A DNA stretch of 64,000 nt. Origin: JBLIDK01 sp047632595 (GTDB taxonomy: Bacteria > Bacteroidota > Bacteroidia > Sphingobacteriales > Sphingobacteriaceae). The notes beneath the pieces are model-generated. The model ran no database searches and had not been told where the DNA came from. It saw only the letters and a program-made list of their open reading frames with translations. Location of the stretch: NCBI GenBank assembly GCA_047632595.1, contig JBLIDK010000003.1, positions 1-64,000 on the forward strand. Direction: 5' to 3'. The translations under genes and the position numbers were made by a program. Below are positions 43,890-51,893 of the stretch, piece after piece; position 1 is the first letter of the stretch; each line of letters opens with the position of its first letter.

Positions 43890-46058
43890 CTAAACAACCA
43901 ACCACCCAATTTCCTTCAATTCTTCTGCAAATTCACCATACCAAAATAATGAAAAGTCTTTTAATCCAAATTCTTCATAATGTTTTTGTAATTCTGAATA
44001 ACTCATAGCTTTAGAATCAGATGAGCATTTACTTAATGTATTAACTAGGCATTTACCCAATTTGGTTTCACACTCGAGTTCTAAGGTTTCGTTCAATGTA
44101 TAAATGCTAAGACTTTTAGTTTTTTCTACATATTCAACAGGGCCACCTATCCATAAAATAGTGTGCGAAGCTTTCACTTCTCGCCAAGAATTCTGATTAG
44201 ATAAGTGATTTTTTATCAGATTAGGCTTTACTGTTGTTTTTGGAACCTTATGCTCAAACCATCGCTGTAGCGGATAATCAAAACAAATTCCATGCATGTA
44301 GTTGTATAACGATTTTTCCAATCCAGTTGAAAATAATCCGTGTTTAGCTCCAGTAGGATCTAAATGTTCTAAATCATTGTTAGCAAAAGCGCCTAGTTCT
44401 GTATTTACAGCTTCTACCTTAAATGCTTTCGGGTCAATACCAACAGGACTATGGGCTGTCATTGCAAAACGGTGCCAAAACGCCGATTGTAAAATACCGT
44501 TTTCGAACATTTGGCGAACAATTTCTAATGAATCGATTGTTTCTTGAGCTGTTTGAGTTGGAAAACCATACATCAAATAGGCATGAACCATTATACCAGC
44601 TCGATTAAAATTATCGTTAACTAATGCCACCTGCTCAATAGTCACTCCTTTTGCAATTAGTGTTAGAAGCCGGTCAGATGCGACTTCTAATCCGCCAGAA
44701 ATAGCAATACAACCAGAGGCTGCTAGCAATCGACAAAGGTCATAAGTAAAGCTTTTTTCGAAGCGAATGTTTGCCCACCAACTTACATTGAGTTTGCGCT
44801 TTAAAATTTCAATGGAAATAGCTTTCATTAATGCCGGAGGTGCTGCTTCATCCACAAAATGAAAACCTGTTTCACCTGTTTCCTCAATAAGCTCTTCCAT
44901 TCTGTCTACCAATAATTGTGCGGATGAGGCTTCGTAGTTTTTAATATAGTCTAGAGATATATCACAGAAAGTGCATTTGCCCCAGTAGCAACCGTGAGCC
45001 ATGGTTAGCTTATTCCAACGTCCATCGCTCCAAAGGCGGTGCATTGGATTTGTAAGTTGAATTACACTTAAATATTTCCTTAGTGGTAGGTCTGAATAAT
45101 CGGGTGTGCCAACTTTTTCTTGTGTAATATCTGGGAGCAAAGAACCATTGTGATAGCAAACCTTTCCTTCACTTAAAGTAAAAGTTCGTTTTAATTGAGT
45201 CACTTCAATTTTGCCATCCAAATGTTTTAACAATTCAAGAATTGGACGTTCACCATCGTCTAAAGTAATAAAGTCCACATACTCAAAAACACGTTTTTCT
45301 GTGAGTGAGCGCAATTCTGTATTGGGATAGCCACCACCCATGGCAATTTTAATTGTTGGATGGTGTATTTTCAAGTATTGGGCACACTTTAAAGCAGAAA
45401 AGAGATTGCCAGGAAAAGGAACGGAAAAGCAAACAATGGTTGGCTTTGTTTTTGCAATTTGATCTTCAAGAATCTCTAACATTATTTCAGAAATGTAGGA
45501 GTTTTCATGATTCAACTCTTTGTGCAAGGTATCAAAAGAATTAGCTGCAATTCCCAAACGTTCTGCATATCGGCTAAAGCCAAAATGGGGGTCAATTAGT
45601 TCAACTATGTAATCACTAATGTCTTCTAGATAAAGCGTAGCAATGTGCCGGCTTTGATCTCTCGTACCCATAGTTCCAAATGCCCATTCAAGGTCTTCTA
45701 GTTGTTCAAATTTACTTGCTTCTGGCAGGTAATTTCGTTGTGAAATAAAATGCCCTAATGTTACATCTTGATCTTGCAAAAAATAAATTACTGCATCAAT
45801 TGTTGCAATATATTTATCGCGTAAAGCATAAATACGTTGGGCATTTTCTGATGCCTTAGATAATTTGGGTGTACTTAATTCGAATAGTTGTGTTAGACCT
45901 TTTTTCGAGAAAATCTCCAAAATAGTTTCCATACCAAGATCTAATTGAGTGCTTGGAATATTTTGGGTTTTTAAAAACCCTTTTAAATAAGCTGTAGCCG
46001 GGTAGGGGGTGTTAAGCTGGGTAAATGGCGGACAGATTAATAGGATTTTTTGGCTCAC
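43890..46058 (-). CDS. B12-binding radical SAM protein
   Basis: The 722-residue protein has an N-terminal cobalamin-binding Rossmann-like domain (about 1-250, LLICPPFTQLNTPYPATAYLKGFL; no DxHxxG-type His is seen, as in base-off-binding class members) and a radical SAM core with GCYWGKCTFC (about 355-364, ligands for a 4Fe-4S cluster) followed by a TIM-barrel (GGLEVAS, MVHAYLMYGFPTQT). A C-terminal extension of about 150 residues is not recognised. These enzymes do methylations and rearrangements; the substrate is unknown. It lies between two pseudogenes. Confidence 0.87.
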   Translation of the reverse strand: MSQKILLICPPFTQLNTPYPATAYLKGFLKTQNIPSTQLDLGMETILEIFSKKGLTQLFELSTPKLSKASENAQRIYALRDKYIATIDAVIYFLQDQDVTLGHFISQRNYLPEASKFEQLEDLEWAFGTMGTRDQSRHIATLYLEDISDYIVELIDPHFGFSRYAERLGIAANSFDTLHKELNHENSYISEIMLEILEDQIAKTKPTIVCFSVPFPGNLFSALKCAQYLKIHHPTIKIAMGGGYPNTELRSLTEKRVFEYVDFITLDDGERPILELLKHLDGKIEVTQLKRTFTLSEGKVCYHNGSLLPDITQEKVGTPDYSDLPLRKYLSVIQLTNPMHRLWSDGRWNKLTMAHGCYWGKCTFCDISLDYIKNYEASSAQLLVDRMEELIEETGETGFHFVDEAAPPALMKAISIEILKRKLNVSWWANIRFEKSFTYDLCRLLAASGCIAISGGLEVASDRLLTLIAKGVTIEQVALVNDNFNRAGIMVHAYLMYGFPTQTAQETIDSLEIVRQMFENGILQSAFWHRFAMTAHSPVGIDPKAFKVEAVNTELGAFANNDLEHLDPTGAKHGLFSTGLEKSLYNYMHGICFDYPLQRWFEHKVPKTTVKPNLIKNHLSNQNSWREVKASHTILWIGGPVEYVEKTKSLSIYTLNETLELECETKLGKCLVNTLSKCSSDSKAMSYSELQKHYEEFGLKDFSLFWYGEFAEELKEIGWLVV

Positions 46059-46134
46059 AAACGGTCAATTTGCTCTAAATATACTGAAGATTGATTATTT
46101 CTGGGGTCATTGCTCTAAATGAGATAAGAAAACT

Positions 46135-46470
46135 TTAAGAAATGGATTTTAACCAATTCGAAAATAATATTGTATCAATATCACTTTTCGACTTAATTTT
46201 AATGTGCTTGAGAGTATTGCCTTCCCCTTCTAATTTAGAATCTGGGTCTTCAATTTTATCAATGTTATAAAAACCTAAGGTGAGGTGTTTTTTAGAATAT
46301 CGTAAGTAGCAATAATCTTTTTCTTTAGCAAAAACGGGCATTTTCCACTTGATGGCCTCTGTAGTTCCTGGAACACTTTGATGAATTAATTATCGAACTT
46401 CCTCTAACAACTCAATTTTTTCAGGAGTTGCTCCAACTATATAATCGCTTACTTTTTGGTCAAAATTAAT
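46135..46470 (-). pseudogene. decayed DUF1801 gene
   Basis: The frame 46470 to 46135 reads a DUF1801-type protein in one frame: INFDQKVSDYIVGATPEKIELLEEVR, then a stop codon TAA (46392-46390), then LIHQSVPGTTEAIKWKMPVFAKEKDYCYLRYSKKHLTLGFY and DPDSKLEGEGNTLKHIKIKS. No start codon precedes it; a stop codon lies directly before. The intact 3' part alone is 68 codons. Loss of start and an internal stop mark it as a pseudogene. Confidence 0.75.
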
Positions 46471-46479
46471 TTAGAGTTG

Positions 46480-47109
46480 CTAGTCGAAAAATCGTACTTC
46501 ACCAGTATTGATGTCATACATGGCTCCAACTATTTCAATCTCTCCTTTGGTCTTCATTTCTGTTAAAACAGGACTATCTTTTAGAATATTTTCAATAGCA
46601 ATTAGAACATTTTTTTCTGAAACGGCATCTACAAAATCTGAATTCTTTGAAGTTCTTTGGCTTAAATCTGTTGGCTCTTTTACCGCATCAACTGCAGGGG
46701 TAATTTTAGCTAGCATTCCGGTTAAATTACCAAGTTCTGCATGATCGCAAGCACCTTTTATCGCTCCGCATGAAGTGTGCCCAAGAACAACTACTAGCTT
46801 AGTTCCAGCTAATTTGCAAGCAAACTCCATACTACCTAATATGTCAGAATTAATAAAGTTTCCCGCAATTCTTACACTAAAAATATCACCTAGTCCTTGA
46901 TCGAAAACAAGCTCCGCCGATACTCTTGAATCAATACAACTTAGAATTGTAGCAAAAGGAAATTGACCATCACTTGTATCATTTACCTGTTCCAATAAAT
47001 TTCTATTTGCTTTCAAGTTGTTTTGAAATCGTTGATTTCCTTCCTTTAAAAAGTCTAAAGCCTTTTGTGGAGTCAATGTTGCTTGTGTTTCTTTAGTGTG
47101 TGCTTTCAT
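46480..47109 (-). CDS. beta-class carbonic anhydrase
   Basis: The 209-residue protein has the beta-CA ligand set: CIDSR (Cys58, Asp60, Arg62) and HTSCGAI (His111, Cys114) in the expected order, plus FSVRIAGN. It interconverts CO2 and bicarbonate. It has its own promoter holding an 8-bp palindrome and lies 6 kb from a SulP transporter, but on a different transcript. Confidence 0.95.
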   Translation of the reverse strand: MKAHTKETQATLTPQKALDFLKEGNQRFQNNLKANRNLLEQVNDTSDGQFPFATILSCIDSRVSAELVFDQGLGDIFSVRIAGNFINSDILGSMEFACKLAGTKLVVVLGHTSCGAIKGACDHAELGNLTGMLAKITPAVDAVKEPTDLSQRTSKNSDFVDAVSEKNVLIAIENILKDSPVLTEMKTKGEIEIVGAMYDINTGEVRFFD

Positions 47110-47126
47110 GTTAAAATTTTAATATC

Positions 47127-47157
47127 CAAAACTATATACGTCGATATAGTTATTCAA
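47127..47157 (-). promoter_or_regulatory. promoter of carbonic anhydrase with embedded palindrome
   Basis: On the minus strand TTG (47157-47155), 20 bases, TAGTTTTG (47134-47127) fits the Bacteroidota consensus. The perfect inverted repeat AACTATAT-6-ATATAGTT (47130-47151) fills the spacer and overlaps the -7 element, the usual place for a repressor site. Start codon 18 bases downstream. Confidence 0.7.
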
Positions 47158-47165
47158 GTTATTTC

Positions 47166-47203
47166 AAAAAAAATCCCTTTGTTCATTTCAACAAAGGGAT
47201 TTT
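47166..47203 (-). terminator. terminator after hppD
   Basis: AAAATCCCTTTGTT (47170-47183) pairs with AACAAAGGGATTTT (47190-47203), with a T tract on the minus strand, 18 bases after the hppD stop codon. It insulates the carbonic anhydrase promoter. Confidence 0.9.
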
Positions 47204-47220
47204 CAATTAGTGAAAAGCCT

Positions 47221-48351
47221 CTACAAGTTTCCTCGTAAATCTTGCTCTCTTTCTATTGCTTCAAACAGTGCTTTAAAGTTTCCTTTTCCAAAACTCTTAG
47301 CGCCTTTACGTTGTATTATTTCGAAAAATAAAGTAGGTCTGTCCTCAATTGGTTTAGTGAAAATTTGAAGTAAGTACCCTTCATCGTCTCTATCAACTAA
47401 GATTCCCAATTCTTTTAATTTATGAATTGGTTCATCTATTTTTCCTACTCTATCTTGTAAAGTATCGTAATACTCGGTAGGTACGTGTAAAAACTCTATA
47501 CCACGACTTTGCAATTTAGTTACCGTTTCAATAATGTCGTTTGTAGCTAAAGCTGCATGTTGAACACCAGGGCCACCGTAAAAATCTAAGTACTCTTCAA
47601 TTTGCGATTTTTTCTTTCCTTCTGCAGGTTCGTTAATTGGAAACTTAACTCTTCCATTTCCGTTACTCATCACCTTACTCATTAAAGCAGTAAAATCGGT
47701 GCTGATATCCTTATCGTCAAACGAAATGATTTGACTAAAGCCCATAACTTCAGCATAAAACTTCACCCAAACATTCATTTCATTCCAACCAACATTTCCT
47801 ACCATGTGATCTACATATTGTAAACCAACACCTTCTGGTTGGTAAGATGGATTGTGTGCTACGAATCCCGGAAGGAAAACGCCGTTATAATTTTTACGTT
47901 CAACAAATACGTGAACCGTTTCACCATATGTATGAATTCCTGAACGTACTACCTCGCCATGCTCATCTTTTTCAACTGTTGGTTTCATGTAAGATTTTGC
48001 ACCACGCTTAATAGTTTCTTCATATGCTTTAGTAGCATCATCTACCCAAAGTGCAATGGTTTTTACACCATCTCCGTGACGATGAATATGGTCTGCCATT
48101 TCGCTTTCATGACTTAAAGGTGTAGTTAGTACGACACGTAACTTTCCTTGTTGTAACATGTAGGAACAACGGTCTTTAACTCCAGTTTCTGGTCCACAAT
48201 AGGCTACACTTTGAAAACCAAAACCAGCTTTGTAAAAATGCTGACTTTGTTTTGCGTTTCCTACATAAAACTCTACATAATCGGTACCGTTTAATGGTAA
48301 AAAATCTTCTACTTTCGACACTACGTCTTGTTCTTTCGCTTCTGAACTCAT
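47221..48351 (-). CDS. hppD: 4-hydroxyphenylpyruvate dioxygenase
   Basis: Started at the ATG at 48351 the protein has 376 residues; an ATG at 48387 would overlap hmgA and add 12 unlikely residues. The iron ligands are visible: VDHMV (His182), GVQHAAL (His265) and FFEIIQR (Glu344), in the doubled vicinal-oxygen-chelate fold. It converts 4-hydroxyphenylpyruvate to homogentisate, the second step of tyrosine breakdown. It is the second gene of a transcript with hmgA. Confidence 0.95.
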   Translation of the reverse strand: MSSEAKEQDVVSKVEDFLPLNGTDYVEFYVGNAKQSQHFYKAGFGFQSVAYCGPETGVKDRCSYMLQQGKLRVVLTTPLSHESEMADHIHRHGDGVKTIALWVDDATKAYEETIKRGAKSYMKPTVEKDEHGEVVRSGIHTYGETVHVFVERKNYNGVFLPGFVAHNPSYQPEGVGLQYVDHMVGNVGWNEMNVWVKFYAEVMGFSQIISFDDKDISTDFTALMSKVMSNGNGRVKFPINEPAEGKKKSQIEEYLDFYGGPGVQHAALATNDIIETVTKLQSRGIEFLHVPTEYYDTLQDRVGKIDEPIHKLKELGILVDRDDEGYLLQIFTKPIEDRPTLFFEIIQRKGAKSFGKGNFKALFEAIEREQDLRGNL

Positions 48352-48374
48352 ATTTCTATTTTTAAATTTTGGGA

Positions 48375-49532
48375 CTAACCCATCCAACTTTTAAAGTAAC
48401 TCTCATCTTCGATGCCTAAAGCAGCCTCGGTAATTTGTAATGGATTAAATGGATCAATCATTACTGCCAATTCTTCGGTTCTTGTTTGACCAATACTTTT
48501 TTCTACAGTTCCTGGGTGAGGTCCATGTGGAATTCCGCCAGGGTGTAAAGTAATCATACCTTGTTCCACACTTTTTCTGCTCATAAAATCACCATCTACA
48601 TAATACAACACTTCATCGCTGTCAATGTTGCTATGATGATAAGGTGCAGGAATAGATTGTGGATGATAATCATACAATCTTGGACAAAAAGAACAAATCA
48701 CAAAATTATTTGCTTCAAAGGTTTGATGAACTGGAGGTGGTTGATGTACCCTTCCAGTTATTGGTTCAAAATCATGAATGCTTAATGCATACGGATAATG
48801 GAAACCATCCCAGCCTATGGCGTCAAAAGGATGCGTTCCATATATGTATGGATAAATAAGATTTTGCTTTTTAATTTTGACCAAAAAATCACCTTTTTCA
48901 TCAAAAGTTTCTAATTCTTTAGGTCTTTTATAGTCTCTTTCGCAAAAAGGACTATGCTCTAATAACTGTCCTAATTGATTTCTATATCTTTTTGGAGTAC
49001 GAATTGGGCTAAAAGATTCGGTTATAAAAAGACGATTTTCTTTTCCTTCAAACTCAATTTGGTAAATAGTACCTCTAGGAACTACTACATAATCGCCATC
49101 TACAAATGGCAGTTTCCCATACAACGTATGTAATACACCCTTTCCTTTATGGATAAAAATCACTTCATCTGCATCGCTATTTTTATAGAAATAGTCCTTC
49201 ATAGACTCGGTAGGGGCAGCCAACGAAATATGCAGGTCGCTATTTACTAATACTGGCACCCTGCTTTCTAAATAATCAGCTTTAGGCTTAATTTTAAAAC
49301 CTTTTAAGCAGGTGTGCTTTAGGTGTTTACTTCTTGCAATTTTGGGTTCTACAGAGTATGGTTCACCTACTTTTTTAACAATTGTTGGTGGGTAGCAGTG
49401 GTATACCAACGAATACACATTGCTAAAACCTTCAGTTGAAACTAGTTCTTCTGCATACAATTCTCCGTCGGGTTTTCTAAATTGTGTATGACGCTTATGA
49501 GGTATATCTCCTAGGCTGTGGTATATTGGCAT
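48375..49532 (-). CDS. hmgA: homogentisate 1,2-dioxygenase
   Basis: The 385-residue protein has the cupin core of HmgA-type enzymes: VHQTFEANNFVICSFCPRLYDYHPQSIPAPYHHSNIDSDEVLYY holds the conserved iron-binding Glu and His residues, and the N-terminal KRHTQFRKPDG is the family start. It opens homogentisate to maleylacetoacetate using O2. At 385 residues it is of the shorter bacterial type. It lies upstream of hppD on the same strand, behind the promoter at 49551-49579. Confidence 0.93.
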   Translation of the reverse strand: MPIYHSLGDIPHKRHTQFRKPDGELYAEELVSTEGFSNVYSLVYHCYPPTIVKKVGEPYSVEPKIARSKHLKHTCLKGFKIKPKADYLESRVPVLVNSDLHISLAAPTESMKDYFYKNSDADEVIFIHKGKGVLHTLYGKLPFVDGDYVVVPRGTIYQIEFEGKENRLFITESFSPIRTPKRYRNQLGQLLEHSPFCERDYKRPKELETFDEKGDFLVKIKKQNLIYPYIYGTHPFDAIGWDGFHYPYALSIHDFEPITGRVHQPPPVHQTFEANNFVICSFCPRLYDYHPQSIPAPYHHSNIDSDEVLYYVDGDFMSRKSVEQGMITLHPGGIPHGPHPGTVEKSIGQTRTEELAVMIDPFNPLQITEAALGIEDESYFKSWMG

Positions 49533-49550
49533 ATGTTAATATTTAGTCTG

Positions 49551-49579
49551 CAAAGGTACGCAGAGTATAAATTTACCAA
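49551..49579 (-). promoter_or_regulatory. promoter of the hmgA-hppD operon
   Basis: On the minus strand TTG (49579-49577), 18 bases, TACCTTTG (49558-49551) agrees with the Bacteroidota consensus. It lies 19 bases before the hmgA start codon in the gap shared with the divergent FAH-family gene. Confidence 0.65.
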
Positions 49580-49683
49580 AAGGTATTCTAACTATCAATT
49601 TTTAATAAATGATTACTGTCATTTTATGCGCAGCCACTTAAAATATTTAGTTTTGCATATAGTTAAACACTAAAACAACAAGA

Positions 49684-50703
49684 ATGAAATTAGTTTCATA
49701 TTTAGATCAAGGGAAAGACAGATTAGGAATTTTAGTTAACGACCAAGTGTATGACGCTAATTCGTTAAATTCAAACATTCCAAATAACATGGCTGAGTTT
49801 TTAGTAGGTGAGGATAAAACCATGAACATCGCTAAAGCGGAAGATGCTAAGATTAAGTCAGGAGAAATAACTCCAAAGCCACTTTCAAACGTTCAGTTAT
49901 TGGCACCGGTTCCAAAGCCGACATCTTGTAGAGATGCATACGCTTTTAGACAACATGTTTTTACTGCTAGAAGAAATAGAGGAGTGGAGATGATTGAAGA
50001 ATTTGATCAATTTCCTATTTTTTACTTTACAAACCATAATGCCATTCAAGGTCCAGGAGAAATTGTTTGCATGCCAGATCATATGGAGCGTTTAGATTTT
50101 GAACTAGAAATTTCAATTGTAGTTGGTAAAAAAGGAAGAAACATTAAAGCTTCTGAAGCAACGCCATTCATAGCTGGTTTTTGCATAATGAATGATATGA
50201 GTGCTCGTCGTTTGCAAATGGAAGAAATGAAGTTGAACCTAGGTCCTGCTAAAGGAAAAGATTTTTCAACTGTTATTGGACCATACATGATAACTCCAGA
50301 TGAGTTAGAACAATACAAAACTAAAACTAAAGGAGGTCACGTTGGAGTTCAGCATAACTTAGAAATGAAATGTTGGGTCAATGGTAAGTTATTCTCAGAA
50401 GGCAACTATGCCGATATGGATTGGACTTTCGAAGAAATTTTAGAGCGTTGCGCATATGGCGCAGATATTTTACCTGGTGATGTTATCGGGTCAGGAACTG
50501 TTGGAACAGGATGTTTAATGGAGCTTAACGGATCTGGTAAATTGAAAGACCCAGATAATTTTAAACCTTATTGGTTAAAAGATGGTGATGTTGTGGATAT
50601 GGAAATCACTGGACTTGGAAAATTATCAAACACTATTAAATTAGTTAAGAACGACCACAGTCTTTTTGCTCTAAAAAAGAACATGGACAAAGTAAACGGA
50701 TAA
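49684..50703 (+). CDS. fumarylacetoacetate hydrolase family protein
   Basis: The 339-residue protein has FAH-family metal-site motifs: LDFELEISIVVG with the metal-binding Glu, FCIMNDMSARRLQ, and LGPAKGKDFSTVIGPYM, plus the preceding YFTNHNAIQGPGE. Next to hppD and hmgA, cleavage of fumarylacetoacetate to fumarate and acetoacetate is the natural role. No maleylacetoacetate isomerase (glutathione S-transferase-like) is in the window, so it may accept maleylacetoacetate, or the isomerase is elsewhere. It is divergent from hmgA and followed after 3 bases by the flavin reductase-like gene. Confidence 0.85.
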   Translation: MKLVSYLDQGKDRLGILVNDQVYDANSLNSNIPNNMAEFLVGEDKTMNIAKAEDAKIKSGEITPKPLSNVQLLAPVPKPTSCRDAYAFRQHVFTARRNRGVEMIEEFDQFPIFYFTNHNAIQGPGEIVCMPDHMERLDFELEISIVVGKKGRNIKASEATPFIAGFCIMNDMSARRLQMEEMKLNLGPAKGKDFSTVIGPYMITPDELEQYKTKTKGGHVGVQHNLEMKCWVNGKLFSEGNYADMDWTFEEILERCAYGADILPGDVIGSGTVGTGCLMELNGSGKLKDPDNFKPYWLKDGDVVDMEITGLGKLSNTIKLVKNDHSLFALKKNMDKVNG

Positions 50704-50706
50704 ACA

Positions 50707-51615
50707 ATGAAGACAATTAACCCAAAGGATTCAAGCACAGGTCAGTTACATGCTCACATGCTTGGAGCGGTTGGCCCTAGACCAATTGCTTTTGCTAGTA
50801 CAGTGGATAAGGATGGCAATCCTAATTTAAGTCCCTTTAGTTTTTTTAATGCCTTTGGGAGTAATCCTGCAACCTTGATTTTTTCGCCTGCAAGGCGAGT
50901 GAGAGACAATACCACTAAGCATACTTTAGAGAATGTGAAGGAAGTACCTGAGGTGGTTATTAATGTTGTGAGCCATGCTATGGTTGAGCAAATGTCTTTA
51001 GCCAGCACAGAGTATAATAAAGGAGTGAATGAATTCACGAAATCTGGGTTTACACCTATTAAATCAGAAGCAGTAAAACCTTTTCGAGTGAAAGAGTCAC
51101 CAGCTCAATTTGAGTGTAAAGTGGTGAACATTATTGAAACAGGAACTGAAGGCGGCGCAGGAAATTTAATTGTTTGTGAAATTCTTAGAATGCATATTTC
51201 TGAGGATGTTTTAGACGCAGATGGGCATATTGACCAACATAAAATTGATCTAGTAGGTCGATTAGGTGGTAATTGGTATGTACGTGCTTCTGGCGAAGCA
51301 TTATTTGAAGTGGAGAAGCCAATTCGTAATAAAGGAATTGGGGTAGATCAACTTCCAGTAGGAATATTGACAAGTAAAGTTCTTACAGGTAATAATTTAG
51401 GTCAATTAGGAAATGTTGAAGCAATTCCAAGTATATCGGAAGTACATGCCTATAGAAGTAATGCTGCTATTGAGGAAATTCTTAGTGAAGGTGGAGCAAA
51501 AGAGGATGTTGAACACCGATTACATCAATTAGCTAAAGTATTACTTGCTGAAAATAAAGTTACGGATGCCTGGAAGGTGTTGCTTCAGGATGTTTATTTA
51601 AATGTTTCAACTTAG
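50707..51615 (+). CDS. flavin reductase-like FMN-binding protein
   Basis: The 302-residue protein has a flavin reductase-like split-barrel domain (about 10-200): GAVGPRPIAFASTVDKDGNPNLSPFSFFN and ARRVRDNTTKHTLENVKEV match the FMN-binding core. The C-terminal ~100 residues are not recognised. It is directly downstream of the FAH-family gene, so a role in aromatic catabolism, for instance supplying reduced flavin, is plausible but unproven. Confidence 0.83.
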   Translation: MKTINPKDSSTGQLHAHMLGAVGPRPIAFASTVDKDGNPNLSPFSFFNAFGSNPATLIFSPARRVRDNTTKHTLENVKEVPEVVINVVSHAMVEQMSLASTEYNKGVNEFTKSGFTPIKSEAVKPFRVKESPAQFECKVVNIIETGTEGGAGNLIVCEILRMHISEDVLDADGHIDQHKIDLVGRLGGNWYVRASGEALFEVEKPIRNKGIGVDQLPVGILTSKVLTGNNLGQLGNVEAIPSISEVHAYRSNAAIEEILSEGGAKEDVEHRLHQLAKVLLAENKVTDAWKVLLQDVYLNVST

Positions 51616-51646
51616 GGTCTTTAAAATACAAAAGGTGCATTTTATT

Positions 51647-51688
51647 AAAGAGCACAAAGGGTAAGTATCACTTCTTTGTGCTCTTTTT
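51647..51688 (+). terminator. terminator after the flavin reductase-like gene
   Basis: AAAGAGCACAAAG (51647-51659) pairs perfectly with CTTTGTGCTCTTT (51674-51686), followed by T residues. Confidence 0.9.
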
Positions 51689-51726
51689 GCTTAGTACATT
51701 AATTATACTACTTTAAAAAAAAGACA

Positions 51727-51760
51727 CAAAAAAACCAAGGACAGGTTAAGTGGTCCTTGG
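51727..51760 (-). terminator. terminator after uvrA
   Basis: CCAAGGAC (51735-51742) pairs with GTCCTTGG (51753-51760), with a T tract on the minus strand. It lies about 135 bases after the uvrA stop codon. Confidence 0.75.
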
Positions 51761-51893
51761 CTCATGGTAGGAGTAAAACCATTAATAATTTAACTAAACT
51801 AATATTAGAAAAAACAATAAGTTAATGGTTACGGTTATTTAGAGACATGATTTTCACAAAGGTTGCATTAGAACTAAAATAAATTATAATTAT

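Noticed and set aside
41469..46058. RiPP cluster formed by the Cys-rich 25-residue ORF and the B12 radical SAM protein
   Set aside because: They are separated by a full surface-protein gene and a pseudogene; no transporter, leader-binding domain or protease is present.
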